The notes under the pieces are model-generated. The model was not told the origin of the DNA. It worked only from the letters and a program-made list of their open reading frames with translations, and did no database searches. Shown piece by piece: positions 24,316-35,356 of a stretch of DNA of 64,000 nt; within the stretch, counting starts at the first letter, position 1, and every line of letters starts with the position of its first letter. The translations under genes and the position numbers were made by a program. This DNA is from Spirosoma profusum (GTDB taxonomy: Bacteria > Bacteroidota > Bacteroidia > Cytophagales > Spirosomataceae): positions 248,001 through 312,000 of the forward strand of contig NZ_JACWZY010000004.1 in assembly GCF_014699005.1 (NCBI RefSeq), written 5' to 3'.

Positions 24316-27300
24316 AAACATACTTCCGCAACCGCCTGGATTCACGACACTCAGGGGCAGAATCGTTGATACGGACCCACCTGTCGGATCGGTAGCGATT
24401 ACCGTCACACTATAAAAGGCGCTGGCTGAAGCCGAAGCCATACCTCTAATGGTAGCCGGAGCGACAAAACTGAGTCCAGCAGGCAACCCAATCACCGACA
24501 GGGAGAGACTACCCGGCGTCTCAGCATCGGTGAAGGTGTTGGCCGGAATCGTATAACTAAACGCCTGACCTATCGTAGCTGACTGGGGCGGAATGGCGTT
24601 TTCTACCCTCGGATTTCCATTGGCGCAGTTAGCCAGCCAGTTATAACTAAACGTAGCTTCTCCCGGTGTCCCCAGCTGAGTGGCTTTGAAGACAATCACC
24701 GGATTGTCGGTAAATAGATTCAACTGATACGGCTCATTGATGGTGATCGTCGTGGCCTCATTGAGCACCGAAAGGCTGATAGGTTGCCCATTGGTGCCAC
24801 TGTAGCTGACTATAAAGTTGATCCGCCGTTCAAAATAACTGATATGATTACAGTCCAGCATGGTTACTCCAGTGATGCCAAAGCCAAAAGGCCGCACGTT
24901 CAGCGAAAAGCTGGTGCTAGCGGATAAACCACCCGGATCAGTGACCACCACCGTTACGTTAAAGGGAGAGCCTATCGTCGTCGAGGGGGTACCAGTGATG
25001 GTGTTGGGAGCGACAAAACTCAATCCAGCGGGTAGACCAACCACTGACAGCGTGAGGCTGTTGGGCGTTTCGGCATCAGTGAACGTAGCTGAGGGAATCG
25101 TGTAGCTGAAAGACGTTCCCACCGTGGCGAATTGAGGGGGAATGGCATTGACCAAATAGGGTGCACAGTTCTGATACGTAACGCTGACACTGGCCGAAGC
25201 CGTACAGCCGTTACTAGCCGTCAGCGTCACCGAGTAGGGTCCCGCCGACGTAGCATTGATAGCTTGGGTAGTAGCTCCGTTGTTCCAGCGATACGTCCCA
25301 CTACCCACCGCGCTCAGACTCACCGAAGTGGTGGTACAACTCAATATAGCCGAGCTGGGTGTAATGCTCACCGTGGGTGCCGAGGTATCCTGGAGAACCT
25401 GCACCGACGTAGTGGCGGTACACCCGTTTATCCCTGTCAGCGTCACCGAATAGGGTCCTACTGACGTAGCACTGACGACCGACGTAGTAGCCCCCGTACT
25501 CCATCGATACGTTCCTGTACCTACCGCACTCAGACTTACTGAGGAGGTAGTACAACTTAACGTAGCACTGGCAGGATTAACGCTCACCATCGGCAGAGAG
25601 TTATCCTGAAAAATCTGCACGGAGGCCGTAGCTGTGCAGCCGTTGATTGAGGTTAGGATCACCGAGTAAGTACCCGACGACGTAGCGCTGATGATAGGCG
25701 ACGTAGCACCCGTGTTCCAGCGATACGTACCACTGCCCACCGCGCTCAGACTCACCGCCGGACTGCTACAAGTAAACGTAGCACCGGTCGGCGTTCCGAT
25801 TGAGGGATTGATACTCACGGTGGGTACTGCGTTATCTTGACTTACCTGAATCGACGTAGTGGCGGTACACCCGTTAGCACCTGTTACCGTAACGGAATAA
25901 GGTCCCGCCGACGTAGCACTAATGGCCGACGTAGTGGCTCCTGTACTCCACCGATACGTTCCTGCACCCACTACCGACAAACTCACGGTTGGGCTAGCAC
26001 AAGTTAACGTAACACCGGCAGGTGTTCCGGTGCCTGGGATAATGCTCACCGTAGGAACGCTGCTGTCCTGATAAATCGATAGACTCGTGGCACTCATACA
26101 GCCTGACGCGTTCACACTCACCGAATACACACCACTCGCATTCACCAACGCCGTACCCGAACTCGCATCCTGACTTACTACGCTCGGCCCGCCAAAGCTA
26201 TAACTTGTACCTCCCATTGCCGTCAGTGTCAGCGAGGTTTGGGCGCAGGTCAGCGTTCCTCCAAAATTGGCCGACAATATAGCTGTGGGTGGAGTGCTCA
26301 CCGTTACGTTGGTGACAGCCGTAACCGGCTGCCCCTGGCTGCTCACCGTTAACGTAAAGCTCTGATTGCCGGAGCCAGCCGCCGTCAGGTTCTGGCTAAA
26401 ACCTGAATTAGACGTAGTACCGGTGGTGCTGACGGTCGGCGTTCCGGTACTGCCGTTGGTGAGGGTGTAGGAGTAATTACCCGTTACGTTGCCTACAGTG
26501 GCCGTGAAGCTGATTACACTCCCTACACAAACCGTACTGGTGCTGGCCGCGAAGTTCGTGATGATGGGCCGGTTGTCGACAATCGTTAGCACATACGAAA
26601 CACCTGTTCCCGAACAGCCATTGGCATCAGTCGCTTGTACCGTAATAGAGAAACTACCGCTCTGGGTAGGCGTACCCGACAATACACCTGTGGGTGATAA
26701 ATCCAACCCTGTAAGTAACGTACCACTGACAATACTGAAACTATAAGGACCCGCGCCCCCTGTTGCCGTAAAGGTCTGGCTGAAAGGTGTATTCAGTATT
26801 CCGTTGGTGACCACCGGACTGCTTACCGTTATCAGAGCGGTGGCACTGGTGATGGTAGTCGTGGCGCTGGCCGAGCAACCGTTGCTGGTGGAGACGGTCA
26901 ACGAATAGGTACCAGCGGCATTCACAAGAGCGGTCTCACTGCTGGGGCTAGATGTCAGAATGCCGGGACCACTAAACCTATACGATGTACCGGGAGCGCC
27001 GGTCGTTCCACTAACGGAGAGGACAGCGGTGGGGCTAGCGCAGGTGAGTAGGGTGTTACTGGCCATCATCGTTACCGTCGACGAGCTATTTACCGTCAGG
27101 CTAAATGCAGTGCTTGTCAAACTGAAACAATTATCACTACTAACCACCGAATAACTGCCTGTGTCTGTGGTCTGCACATTGGTTAGCGTCAGGCTGGCGG
27201 TCGTTGCCGAGGCAATGCCCGTTAAGGCAGTACCGTTCCTGTACCATTGATACGTAGAGGCAACCCCCGTCACACTCACACTGACCACCACTGTACTTCC

Positions 27301-30300
27301 CGCGCACACGACCGAGCCTGCCACCGGCTGTTGGACAATAGCCAGCGTTTCCGACTGATACTCAACGGCTCCCATATCCACCCGACCACCTACGATACGT
27401 GCATTACCCGCCAGATCGGTTGGAGGGAGAGCCGTTTGGGAGTAAGGCCCCATAGCGGAAGTGAGGCTGGCTGGGTTTCCCGCGTTAATGGCCGGTGAGC
27501 ATGGATTCAGGGCTACACTTGCGGTTGACGCAAAGGGTGATGTGGCGGTTGTCAGGTTGGTAGGGTCACTAGTATACCCCGTCACGCTGTTGTCGAAAAG
27601 GCTGTAGGTGGCTTTAGTCGTAGCGCCATTTTCGTTGAAAAGGGTGTTGCTGCCGCCGTTGTCGAACAGCACGCAGTTGGTCAGGGTGATGCTGGATTGG
27701 TTGGTGGCAATGGCTCCACCCTGTGGCGCCGTATTATTCTGGAAGCTACAGTTTAGTAATAGCGGATTGCTATTGCTGTCTCCATAAAAAATCCCTATAG
27801 CCCCACCGCTAACCGAGGCTGTGTTTCTTTGGAAAACGCAATTAATCAGCATCGAGTTACTGCTGGCGTTCACCAGAGCTCCGCCTTGAGAAGCCGTATT
27901 GTCCTGAAAAACACAGTTGATCACCACCGGGCTACTGGCAATATTGATCATGGCCCCGCCGAAGCTACCCGTGTTGCCCTGAAATAGACAATTAATCAGG
28001 GTAGGGCTACTATAATCATTGAGGATGCCACCACCAAAATTTTCTCCTTGATCGGCATTGCCGCCCGTAATAACAAAACCATCCAGCACAGCTGAGTTCT
28101 CGAGATACAAACCGAATGGGTTATAGATAACGTGATAGCTGTTGTCGGTGTTATCGCCCAACTTACCGATGTCGCCACTAAGAGTGGTACTGCTGGGTTG
28201 CGATGCCCCGCCGGGACCGTTAACGAGGCTGATTGGTGGCCGTTGGCTCAGGCTGGTTTCATTGCCTACAAAGCCTCCATAGATCGTCACCCCGTTCCGC
28301 ATTTTAAAACCGGCGTTGCGGTCGGTTGTGGAGGTGGGTTTATAAAGACCCTGTGCCACCCAGATTTCGGTTAGGCTCTGGGCACAGACACCGCCATAGG
28401 TAAGGGCCGTTTGCAGATCGGAGAAGGCATCATCCCATGACAGGCCCGTGCCTGCTCCCGTCGCGTTGGCTCGCACGTACAGGCGGTTGGGAGGGGGCAC
28501 CAACGTAACACTTGTTGTGGCCGTCGCCGTGCAACCATTGGGAGTGCTGACTGTCACGGTGAACGTTTGCACACCTGTCGGAAAACTACCTCCAGGTAAA
28601 ACAAACACCCCATTTGTATTGCTGGTACCGAGGAGGGTGTAGCTGGAACCGCCTGTCGCGGTCATTACTAAGTCCGACTGGTTGCAGGTTAGGGCCGTAT
28701 TGGCACGTAACGTCGCTGTGGGCGGGGTAGTGTTGCTCGTTACCAGCACCGTAAGCGAACTCTCACAACCCACCAAATTCGTGACAGTAACTGAGTACAC
28801 GCCTGCTACGTTGACCACTGCCATGCCGTTTGTTACGTCCTGACTAACAATTCCTGCTGACCCACCACCCGGCCCAGCAAAGGCATACTGGATACCGCCC
28901 GTTGCGACGAGTGTCAGACTGGTCTGCGCGCAGGTGAGTATGCTACCATTGGGGCTGATACTTAAAGTTGGTGTACTTTGATAAGCAGTTACACTTACGG
29001 AAGTCGTAGCTGTACAGCCGTTGGCGGAGGTAAGGGTTACCGAGTAGGTACCGGATGCACTCACACTTCGAATAGGGCTGATCGAGTTATCGTCCCAGCG
29101 CACACTACCAGTGCCGATGGCTGTCAGGCTCACCGTAGGATTGGCGCAACTTACTGTCGCACTGGACGGGCTAATGCTTACGATTGGAGCCCCCTGGTCA
29201 GCTGTGATTGAGACTGACGTAGTAGCTGTGCAGCCATTGGCTCCTGTCAGGGTCACTGAGTACGTACCGGCCGAGTTTACTGTGCGGATAGCGTTGGTCG
29301 AGTTGTCGTCCCAGCGCACACTTCCCTCACCGCTAACTGTCAGACTTACTGAAGGGCTAGCGCAAGTGAGTGTCGCAGATGAAGGACTGATGCTCCCAGC
29401 TGATGCACCCTGATCAGCCGTGACGGAGACTGACGTAGTAGCTGTGCAACCATTTGTCCCTGTCAGGGTTACCGAGTACGTACCGGCTTCACTCACACTT
29501 CGACTAGCGTTGGTCGAGTTGTCGTCCCAGCGAATCGCCCCTGCCCCAACGACCGTTAGACTCACCGATGGGTTGGCACAGGTAATCGTGGGGGCACTGG
29601 CACTGATACTTACCGAAGGTGGATTGACGTCCTGAGTAATGGTGACACTAGTCGTACTGAAACAGCCCGTTTCGGTATTGGTTACCGTTACTGAGTATAC
29701 CCCGGCTGCATTCACTACGGCTGTATTGCCTGTCTGGCCCACCACGCCCGTTCCACTAAACGTATACGTACTGCCACCTCCAGCAGTCAGCGTCAGACTC
29801 GTCTGGCTACAGGTCAGTGTACCTCCATTGCTGGCCGAGATCGTCGCTGTAGGCACAATGATATTCCGATCAATGATCAGATTTGTTGTACTGGAACAAC
29901 CCGAACTAATGGTCGTCACAGTCACCGAATACGTACCGGCGACATTCACTACCGCGCTGTTGCCACTTTGGCTCGCTACTCCAGGGCCACCGAATCTATA
30001 CTGATCTCCTCCACCCGCTGTCAGTATTAAACTGGTCTGTCCACAGGTTAACGTACCACCATTACTGGCGGATAACGTTGGGATTGGGAGTGGATTAACC
30101 GTTAACTCTGCTGTGGTGGTGACTGACTGGCCAGTACGGCTCACCGTTAGCGTGAAGGTTTGCGCGCCCAAGTCGCCAGCGATGATCGTCTGACTAAAGC
30201 TGGCATTACTGCTACTACCTGTGGTGGTCGAACTACCATTGGTGAGCGTATAGGTATAGCTACCCGTTACGTTGCCAAGCGTGGCGGTGAAAGTTACGGG

Positions 30301-33300
30301 GGCGCCTACACATATCGCACTGGAACTGGCTGAAAAATTAGACAGGGTGAGCGCTCGGACCAGTAGAATATAAGGTGAACTGGCCACTCCGATACACCCT
30401 TCGGCATCCTGAGCCTGTACGGTAATGGTGAAACTACCACTCTGAGTAGGGATGCCCGACAATACGCCCTCAGGGGATAAACTCAACCCCGTGGGCAACG
30501 TACCACTGACTAAGCTAAAACTATAGGGAGTAACTCCACCCGACGCAGTGAAACTCTGGCTAAAACTCTCGCCGAAGCTGGCTGTGGTCGTAGTTGGATT
30601 ACTCACCGTTATCAGAACGGTCGTGATGGTTGTAGTTGCACTGACTAAGCAGCCGTTGCTAGTGGTCGCAGTGACCGAATAAGTACCAGCCGCATTCACC
30701 AGCGCCGTTCCACTGTCGGGGCTTGAGGATAGAATACCGGGGCCAGCGAAGGTGTAGGAAGTTCCTCCAGTAGCTGTCAGGGTTGCCGTGAGTCTATTGC
30801 AGTTCAAGGCTGTTGTAGAAGCTGTAAGGCTGGCCTGGACGGTCTTATCCACCAAAATGCTTAGGCTCTGCGTACCCGTACATCCGTTTGCATCTGTCGC
30901 TGTTACGGAATACGTAGTCGTAACTGTTGGCGTTACGTTAATCGCCGATGTAGTAACTCCGGTGCTCCATCGATACGTAGCGCCACCACTGGCCGTGAGT
31001 GTGGCTGAGGGTGTAGCACAGGAGGAATTGACATTACTGAGCGTGATAGTAACTATCGGTACGTTGCCCGTCAGCGAGAAACTTTGGGTGAGCTGTCCAC
31101 CTACTGATAATTGCAGTTGACCAGTGGCAAAACCAGCACTGGTTGGGTTGTAGCGCACATAAAGTGCCTGTCTGGGCAGGTTGCCGTTAGGGGTAGCGAG
31201 CGTCAGGCTGTGGCCAAAGCCGGTGGTGGCATTCAACGATACTTCAAACTGATCGGATACACTCACTGATACGGGCTCCGATAGGCAAGGACCTCCCCAC
31301 ACCAAAATGGACTGAGCAGTCGAAGGAACTCCTACTGCTCCGCAGAATGTGGCCAATTTTCCGGGTGTCTGCTCATAGTGGTCAAACGTACCATTGCTTT
31401 TCCCAATGATGAGGTCTTTCCAGCCATCATTGTCTAGATCGGTTACGGTCGGAGCCGAATACGTACTTGTAACAGATATCGAAGGCAATTGGTTGAAATT
31501 GCGGGACCCTGGACCTAGTTGTTCATACCGCGCCAGCGATGCATTGCTACCGCCGATCAGCATTTCCAGTAACCCATTATTATCTAAGTCAGTAATGGTC
31601 GGGGTCGATGAAAACCCTACATCAACGCCAGCAAAGGATGGCAGACCGTCACTGACAAATCGGGCGACAGTAGGGCCTGCCTGCTCGTAGCGCAGCAATC
31701 TGCCGTCGGTTTTACCCAGGATCAGTTCGATCAAGCCATCCCCGTCAAAGTCGGCAAATGCCGGAGCAGGCTCGTCAGTAGTAATAAGTTCATTCAGAAA
31801 ACCACCCCCCGTATTCCCTGGAGCCGTGAACGACAATGACCGAGGGGCCGTCTGGATGTAGTGCCCTAACCGTGGAATACCCCGCGGAAGTGGATCGTAG
31901 CTACCTACCACTAAGTCGAATCGCCCATCGTGGTCAATATCAGTCAGCGTGGGTCGCACGCTAAGGGACGTTCGTACCGAGTCAAAGTGGGTCGTAACCA
32001 ACGAAAAGGAGAGGGCATTTGTCGCAGTTTGTCGGTAGTGATGCATGTACCCCCCAAACGGAATATTACCCACCGCCAGCATGTCTAATAATCCATCATT
32101 ATCCAGATCGCCGAAGGTCGCCCCAGCGTTTACGCCTTCCTGTATGCCACTGAAGTTGGTACTGATTAATGAGAAATTGCCTGGATTAGAGGTAGCTATG
32201 AGTTGCGGATTCTGCACAGTTACGGTAGCGCCCGTAGCCGTTACACTGGTTCCACAGTCGGTTACTTCAAACACATAATAGCCCGTTTGCGCAGGTAGTA
32301 CGTTGGTCAGCGTCAAGGTTGCACTGGATGGTGAGGCTGGCAGTGCAACTCCGTTCTGATACCAGCGATACTGCATATTGTCTGTGCCCGTAACACTAAC
32401 TGAAAGCGAAACCGTATTTCCCAAACAGGTCAGCAGTTTGCCGGTGGTTTGTGCGGTAATGTCGGGGGGCAGGTTCGCCCGTACTCTGGCCGAAGCAACA
32501 CCGTTGAAGGCACCTATTACACAGCTTGCCGACACAACGGTATTGGTGTTGGGCGATGGTGTGTAATTGATCGTGCGAACGTTGGTGGCTCCGGTGCTCC
32601 AGTTGACTGTGCCATTCGCACACCCCAGTGCCGACAGAGAAACCGCTCCTCCGCATATGGAGCTTAGTTCGGGCGTGATCGTGAGCGAAGGTGCGTTGCC
32701 TACTACGGGCACCGTTCGCACCAGGCCACCCGACGAAAAGGTCAGATTACCAGAAGCATTCCCGCCTGTAGCCGATACGAAACGAACAAACACCTGATCG
32801 TTCAATACTCGCCCGTTGGTTGCTGGTAGAACCACGCTGCCACCAAAGCCAGTGGTAGCACTGAGCGATACCTGAAATTGAGCTGGGGCCGCTACGGTCA
32901 AATCACCCGGCAGGCAACCATCTCCTGCCCATACTTGTACTGACTGAACGGCTGACGGCGCGTTGGCTCCACCTACAAAGCTCAACGTACCGGGCCCCTG
33001 TTGCTCCATATGTAAAATCGTTCCTGTTCCACGCCCCCACAAAAAATCGAGCAAGCCGTCATCGTCGATATCGGTGAAAACGGGCACAGTGTTGCCTGGC
33101 GCTACACTCGTATTTAGAAAATTTGTCGTGATCTGCGAAAACGTAAGCGCGTTTGGAGTTGTTTGCCTGTATTGCGCTATCGTTCCATTGCCGCGTCCGA
33201 TCATCAAATCGAGCAAGCCGTCGCTATCAAAATCCGTGATCGTGGGCACCACTTGTCCTCCCGTTAAGGCAATACTGTTAAAGCTTGCGGTCACGAGTGT

Positions 33301-35034
33301 AAATAGTCGCGAATTGGCCGTATTCTGTTCGTAATGAGCAATGGTACCGGTTTGTGTACCGACCAGTAGATCGAGCAAGTTGTCGCCATCAAGGTCCGTT
33401 ACAAACGGGGCCGATCCGTTGCCTACATCGATATTGTTGAACGTATCAGTCACAAGCGTAAAGCTGGTCGACTGTGGGGCCGACTGCTGGTAGTGGCTGA
33501 TGCTACCTGCTGCTTTACCAACCAGTAAATCGAGCAGACCGTTTCCGTCCAGGTCGGTCATCGTCGGTATGGCATTACTGCCGACATTGATCCCGTTAAA
33601 ATTAGTCGCTACGAGTGTTACGGTGGAGGCATTGACAGTTGCTTGTCGATAGTGGGTAATAGTCCCGTTCTGCGTACCTATCAACATGTCTTTTCGTTCG
33701 TCGCCTTCCAAGTCAGTAAACAATGGAGCGGAGTTAGCCCCGGGATTGATGCCGCTAAAAGTAAGGTTAAGCGTAGAAAAGGAAAGTGGATCTGGCAAGA
33801 TGGTAAGGCCTGGGGATTGCCCTTGCAGGGGTAGAGCCAAAGTTGCCCCGGTGCCCGCCGAAAGGCTCATTACTCCCGTAACCGTACCGCTACGTGTTGG
33901 ATTAAACCGTACGTAAACAAGCCCACCGCTAACCGAACCATTCGACTGCCCCAGCACCAGACTACTACTGAACGTACCATTGGTACTCGTCGACAATTCG
34001 AATGACGCTGGCACCTGGATGGTTACGTCATTTGTCAGGCAACCTCCCCGCACCCATATCTGTTGCGTTGCACTCGGAGTTCCTGGCACTCCGCAAAATG
34101 GACTAAAGTCAGCCGGATTCTGTTCATATCGGGCAATAGTACCCCCATTTGTTCCAACTAACAGATCGAGAAGCCCATCATTGTCTAAGTCGGCTGTGGC
34201 AGGACCAGCTTCATCGCCAACATCATAGGCCGGAAACGTCCATATAGGGTAGTAATTACTCGTAGGAGCATCTTGGGAAGAAAGTGTCAACGTACCGTCT
34301 GCTTTGCCTATCAGCAAGTCCCGCAGGCCATCCCCGTTCAGATCGGTCACGTATGGTACCAGATGAGTACCATAATCAAAGGGTAGAATATTAAATCGCT
34401 CCAATGAAAACGAACCCGTGTTTGATCGGCCAAAACGGCTGATGTAGAAACTATCACTCCCAGTTAACATAAACACTAATGGGAGTCCGCCGAAATACGG
34501 AAGCACCTGCTCAATAGTTATTGACGAATTAGTTGTGGCCTGGTATACAGTAGTCGATATAAACGTATCGGTCTGTAAAACGAACGTATTGCTGCTATAT
34601 TCGTAGTGGTAAAAATTACCGCTGGCTTTGCCAATAAGCAGGTCTGCATTACCGTCGAGGTCAATATCTGCAAGCGTTGGAGCCGCATTGTCGCCCACAT
34701 CAATTCCCTGAAAATTGGCAGCGATCACCTGATACGTCCCTCCGCCTACCTGGGCTTGTTCCAGGTACGTGATTGTTCCGTCGGACTTCCCAATCAGTAC
34801 GTCCAGTTTTCCATTTTTATTAAAATCACCCGTAGTGAGTCTGGTACGGGTACCACTACTGATGCTGCCAAACTGGTTCGTGACTAAATGAAAATCGTTG
34901 GTATTGGAAATGGCTCCCAAACTTGGCTGGCATGTTTGTGCAGTTACGAACGTAGCGTGTCCGGCTAGCCGAACAAATAAAAGCAACAGAGCAAGTCGGA
35001 TAAGGGTAGACGGTTGTATCATACGGAGAAGCAT
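24118..35034 (-). CDS. Giant secreted mosaic protein 1: FG-GAP, beta-helix and Ig-like repeats
   Basis: A 3638-residue extracellular protein with a signal peptide (1-33). Approximate domains: three blocks of FG-GAP/VCBS propeller-type repeats (30-315, 411-690, 948-1235), each followed by a beta-sandwich starting VWGG/VRGG-C; PKD/Ig-like repeats (1330-2170) with an He_PIG-type Ig (1475-1545); a right-handed beta-helix of polymorphic-outer-membrane-protein style (2180-2555, opening LYVRANATGAGTGLSWDDAF); more Ig-like repeats and another He_PIG (2560-3290); two cadherin-like IPPQ..IP domains (3291-3565); and a C-terminal module (about 3570-3638) shared with the RHS protein. No enzyme domain was recognised. 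A surface, adhesive or filament role is inferred. No type IX sorting domain is recognisable. Confidence 0.9.
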   Translation of the reverse strand: MLLRMIQPSTLIRLALLLLFVRLAGHATFVTAQTCQPSLGAISNTNDFHLVTNQFGSISSGTRTRLTTGDFNKNGKLDVLIGKSDGTITYLEQAQVGGGTYQVIAANFQGIDVGDNAAPTLADIDLDGNADLLIGKASGNFYHYEYSSNTFVLQTDTFISTTVYQATTNSSITIEQVLPYFGGLPLVFMLTGSDSFYISRFGRSNTGSFSLERFNILPFDYGTHLVPYVTDLNGDGLRDLLIGKADGTLTLSSQDAPTSNYYPIWTFPAYDVGDEAGPATADLDNDGLLDLLVGTNGGTIARYEQNPADFSPFCGVPGTPSATQQIWVRGGCLTNDVTIQVPASFELSTSTNGTFSSSLVLGQSNGSVSGGLVYVRFNPTRSGTVTGVMSLSAGTGATLALPLQGQSPGLTILPDPLSFSTLNLTFSGINPGANSAPLFTDLEGDERKDMLIGTQNGTITHYRQATVNASTVTLVATNFNGINVGSNAIPTMTDLDGNGLLDLLVGKAAGSISHYQQSAPQSTSFTLVTDTFNNIDVGNGSAPFVTDLDGDNLLDLLVGTQTGTIAHYEQNTANSRLFTLVTASFNSIALTGGQVVPTITDFDSDGLLDLMIGRGNGTIAQYRQTTPNALTFSQITTNFLNTSVAPGNTVPVFTDIDDDGLLDFLWGRGTGTILHMEQQGPGTLSFVGGANAPSAVQSVQVWAGDGCLPGDLTVAAPAQFQVSLSATTGFGGSVVLPATNGRVLNDQVFVRFVSATGGNASGNLTFSSGGLVRTVPVVGNAPSLTITPELSSICGGAVSLSALGCANGTVNWSTGATNVRTINYTPSPNTNTVVSASCVIGAFNGVASARVRANLPPDITAQTTGKLLTCLGNTVSLSVSVTGTDNMQYRWYQNGVALPASPSSATLTLTNVLPAQTGYYVFEVTDCGTSVTATGATVTVQNPQLIATSNPGNFSLISTNFSGIQEGVNAGATFGDLDNDGLLDMLAVGNIPFGGYMHHYRQTATNALSFSLVTTHFDSVRTSLSVRPTLTDIDHDGRFDLVVGSYDPLPRGIPRLGHYIQTAPRSLSFTAPGNTGGGFLNELITTDEPAPAFADFDGDGLIELILGKTDGRLLRYEQAGPTVARFVSDGLPSFAGVDVGFSSTPTITDLDNNGLLEMLIGGSNASLARYEQLGPGSRNFNQLPSISVTSTYSAPTVTDLDNDGWKDLIIGKSNGTFDHYEQTPGKLATFCGAVGVPSTAQSILVWGGPCLSEPVSVSVSDQFEVSLNATTGFGHSLTLATPNGNLPRQALYVRYNPTSAGFATGQLQLSVGGQLTQSFSLTGNVPIVTITLSNVNSSCATPSATLTASGGATYRWSTGVTTSAINVTPTVTTTYSVTATDANGCTGTQSLSILVDKTVQASLTASTTALNCNRLTATLTATGGTSYTFAGPGILSSSPDSGTALVNAAGTYSVTATTSNGCLVSATTTITTVLITVSNPTTTTASFGESFSQSFTASGGVTPYSFSLVSGTLPTGLSLSPEGVLSGIPTQSGSFTITVQAQDAEGCIGVASSPYILLVRALTLSNFSASSSAICVGAPVTFTATLGNVTGSYTYTLTNGSSTTTGSSSNASFSQTIIAGDLGAQTFTLTVSRTGQSVTTTAELTVNPLPIPTLSASNGGTLTCGQTSLILTAGGGDQYRFGGPGVASQSGNSAVVNVAGTYSVTVTTISSGCSSTTNLIIDRNIIVPTATISASNGGTLTCSQTSLTLTAGGGSTYTFSGTGVVGQTGNTAVVNAAGVYSVTVTNTETGCFSTTSVTITQDVNPPSVSISASAPTITCANPSVSLTVVGAGAIRWDDNSTNASRSVSEAGTYSVTLTGTNGCTATTSVSVTADQGASAGSISPSSATLTCASPSVSLTVSGEGSVRWDDNSTNAIRTVNSAGTYSVTLTGANGCTATTSVSITADQGAPIVSISPSSATVSCANPTVSLTAIGTGSVRWDDNSISPIRSVSASGTYSVTLTSANGCTATTSVSVTAYQSTPTLSISPNGSILTCAQTSLTLVATGGIQYAFAGPGGGSAGIVSQDVTNGMAVVNVAGVYSVTVTNLVGCESSLTVLVTSNTTPPTATLRANTALTCNQSDLVMTATGGSSYTLLGTSNTNGVFVLPGGSFPTGVQTFTVTVSTPNGCTATATTSVTLVPPPNRLYVRANATGAGTGLSWDDAFSDLQTALTYGGVCAQSLTEIWVAQGLYKPTSTTDRNAGFKMRNGVTIYGGFVGNETSLSQRPPISLVNGPGGASQPSSTTLSGDIGKLGDNTDNSYHVIYNPFGLYLENSAVLDGFVITGGNADQGENFGGGILNDYSSPTLINCLFQGNTGSFGGAMINIASSPVVINCVFQDNTASQGGALVNASSNSMLINCVFQRNTASVSGGAIGIFYGDSNSNPLLLNCSFQNNTAPQGGAIATNQSSITLTNCVLFDNGGSNTLFNENGATTKATYSLFDNSVTGYTSDPTNLTTATSPFASTASVALNPCSPAINAGNPASLTSAMGPYSQTALPPTDLAGNARIVGGRVDMGAVEYQSETLAIVQQPVAGSVVCAGSTVVVSVSVTGVASTYQWYRNGTALTGIASATTASLTLTNVQTTDTGSYSVVSSDNCFSLTSTAFSLTVNSSSTVTMMASNTLLTCASPTAVLSVSGTTGAPGTSYRFSGPGILTSSPSSETALVNAAGTYSLTVSTSNGCSASATTTITSATALITVSSPVVTNGILNTPFSQTFTATGGAGPYSFSIVSGTLLTGLDLSPTGVLSGTPTQSGSFSITVQATDANGCSGTGVSYVLTIVDNRPIITNFAASTSTVCVGSVISFTATVGNVTGNYSYTLTNGSTGTPTVSTTGTTSNSGFSQNLTAAGSGNQSFTLTVSSQGQPVTAVTNVTVSTPPTAILSANFGGTLTCAQTSLTLTAMGGTSYSFGGPSVVSQDASSGTALVNASGVYSVSVNASGCMSATSLSIYQDSSVPTVSIIPGTGTPAGVTLTCASPTVSLSVVGAGTYRWSTGATTSAISATSAGPYSVTVTGANGCTATTSIQVSQDNAVPTVSINPSIGTPTGATFTCSSPAVSLSAVGSGTYRWNTGATSPIISATSSGTYSVILTSINGCTATASVQIFQDNSLPMVSVNPASATLSCTTSSVSLSAVGTGTYRWSTGATTSVVSATSVGPYSVTLTGINGCTATTSVQVLQDTSAPTVSITPSSAILSCTTTSVSLSAVGSGTYRWNNGATTQAINATSAGPYSVTLTASNGCTASASVSVTYQNCAPYLVNAIPPQFATVGTSFSYTIPSATFTDAETPNSLTLSVVGLPAGLSFVAPNTITGTPSTTIGSPFNVTVVVTDPGGLSASTSFSLNVRPFGFGITGVTMLDCNHISYFERRINFIVSYSGTNGQPISLSVLNEATTITINEPYQLNLFTDNPVIVFKATQLGTPGEATFSYNWLANCANGNPRVENAIPPQSATIGQAFSYTIPANTFTDAETPGSLSLSVIGLPAGLSFVAPATIRGMASASASAFYSVTVIATDPTGGSVSTILPLSVVNPGGCGSMFTLKTGDWNDASVWSCGRVPLITDVVTLNHAVSLPASYQGQALRVSYGAGGRLLFGASSRLRLSGN
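25170..26060 (-). repeat. Four tandem 216-bp Ig-like repeats in giant 1
   Basis: The landmark AGACT/AAACT word recurs at 25316, 25532, 25748 and 25979, with spacings 216, 216 and 231; the longest spacing reflects five extra codons. Each unit encodes about 72 residues ending in an NGCTAT(T/A)S strand with one conserved Cys pair. It is the same unit as in the RHS protein. Confidence 0.85.
28960..29640 (-). repeat. Three tandem 216-bp Ig-like repeats in giant 1
   Basis: Landmarks at 29126, 29342 and 29558 give exact 216-bp spacing. This subfamily carries RWDDNS in place of RWSTGA at the turn, which sets it apart from the four-copy array nearer the C-terminus. Confidence 0.85.
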
Positions 35035-35277
35035 CGGCTAAATCGATGAAAAGCGTATCATTAATTGTCAACGGTTACTTTGTGTGCGGAATGCTTAGGT
35101 TGATACGTTGCCGATAGGATGAAATTTCTGCCTGCTGGATCTTAGGCCGGAAGTGAAGCGCCAGATGCCCTGAAACAATTAGTTCTCCCTCCCGATCCCC
35201 CTAGAGGAGCATCGTCATCTACTTTCTGGATGGGATAGAATGCTTAGGGCAAAGGTCGGTCTTTGAAACCCTAATGA

Positions 35278-35316
35278 ACTATAACGGATGTTCCAAATAC
35301 TATAACGGATGTTCCA
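35278..35316. repeat. Tandem 18-bp direct repeat, 21-bp period
   Basis: ACTATAACGGATGTTCCA occurs at 35278-35295 and again at 35299-35316, separated by AAT. The 21-bp period is two helical turns, so both copies face the same side of DNA, as with paired activator sites. It lies about 245 bp upstream of giant 1. Confidence 0.6.
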
Positions 35317-35356
35317 GAACAGAAAAAAGTAGGTAGATTATGCCTGAGATGAATAG

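Noticed and set aside
24860-34887. Many plus-strand open frames of 60-120 codons inside giant gene 1
   Set aside because: They are antisense shadows of the repetitive Thr/Ser/Val-rich coding sequence and recur with its repeat period.
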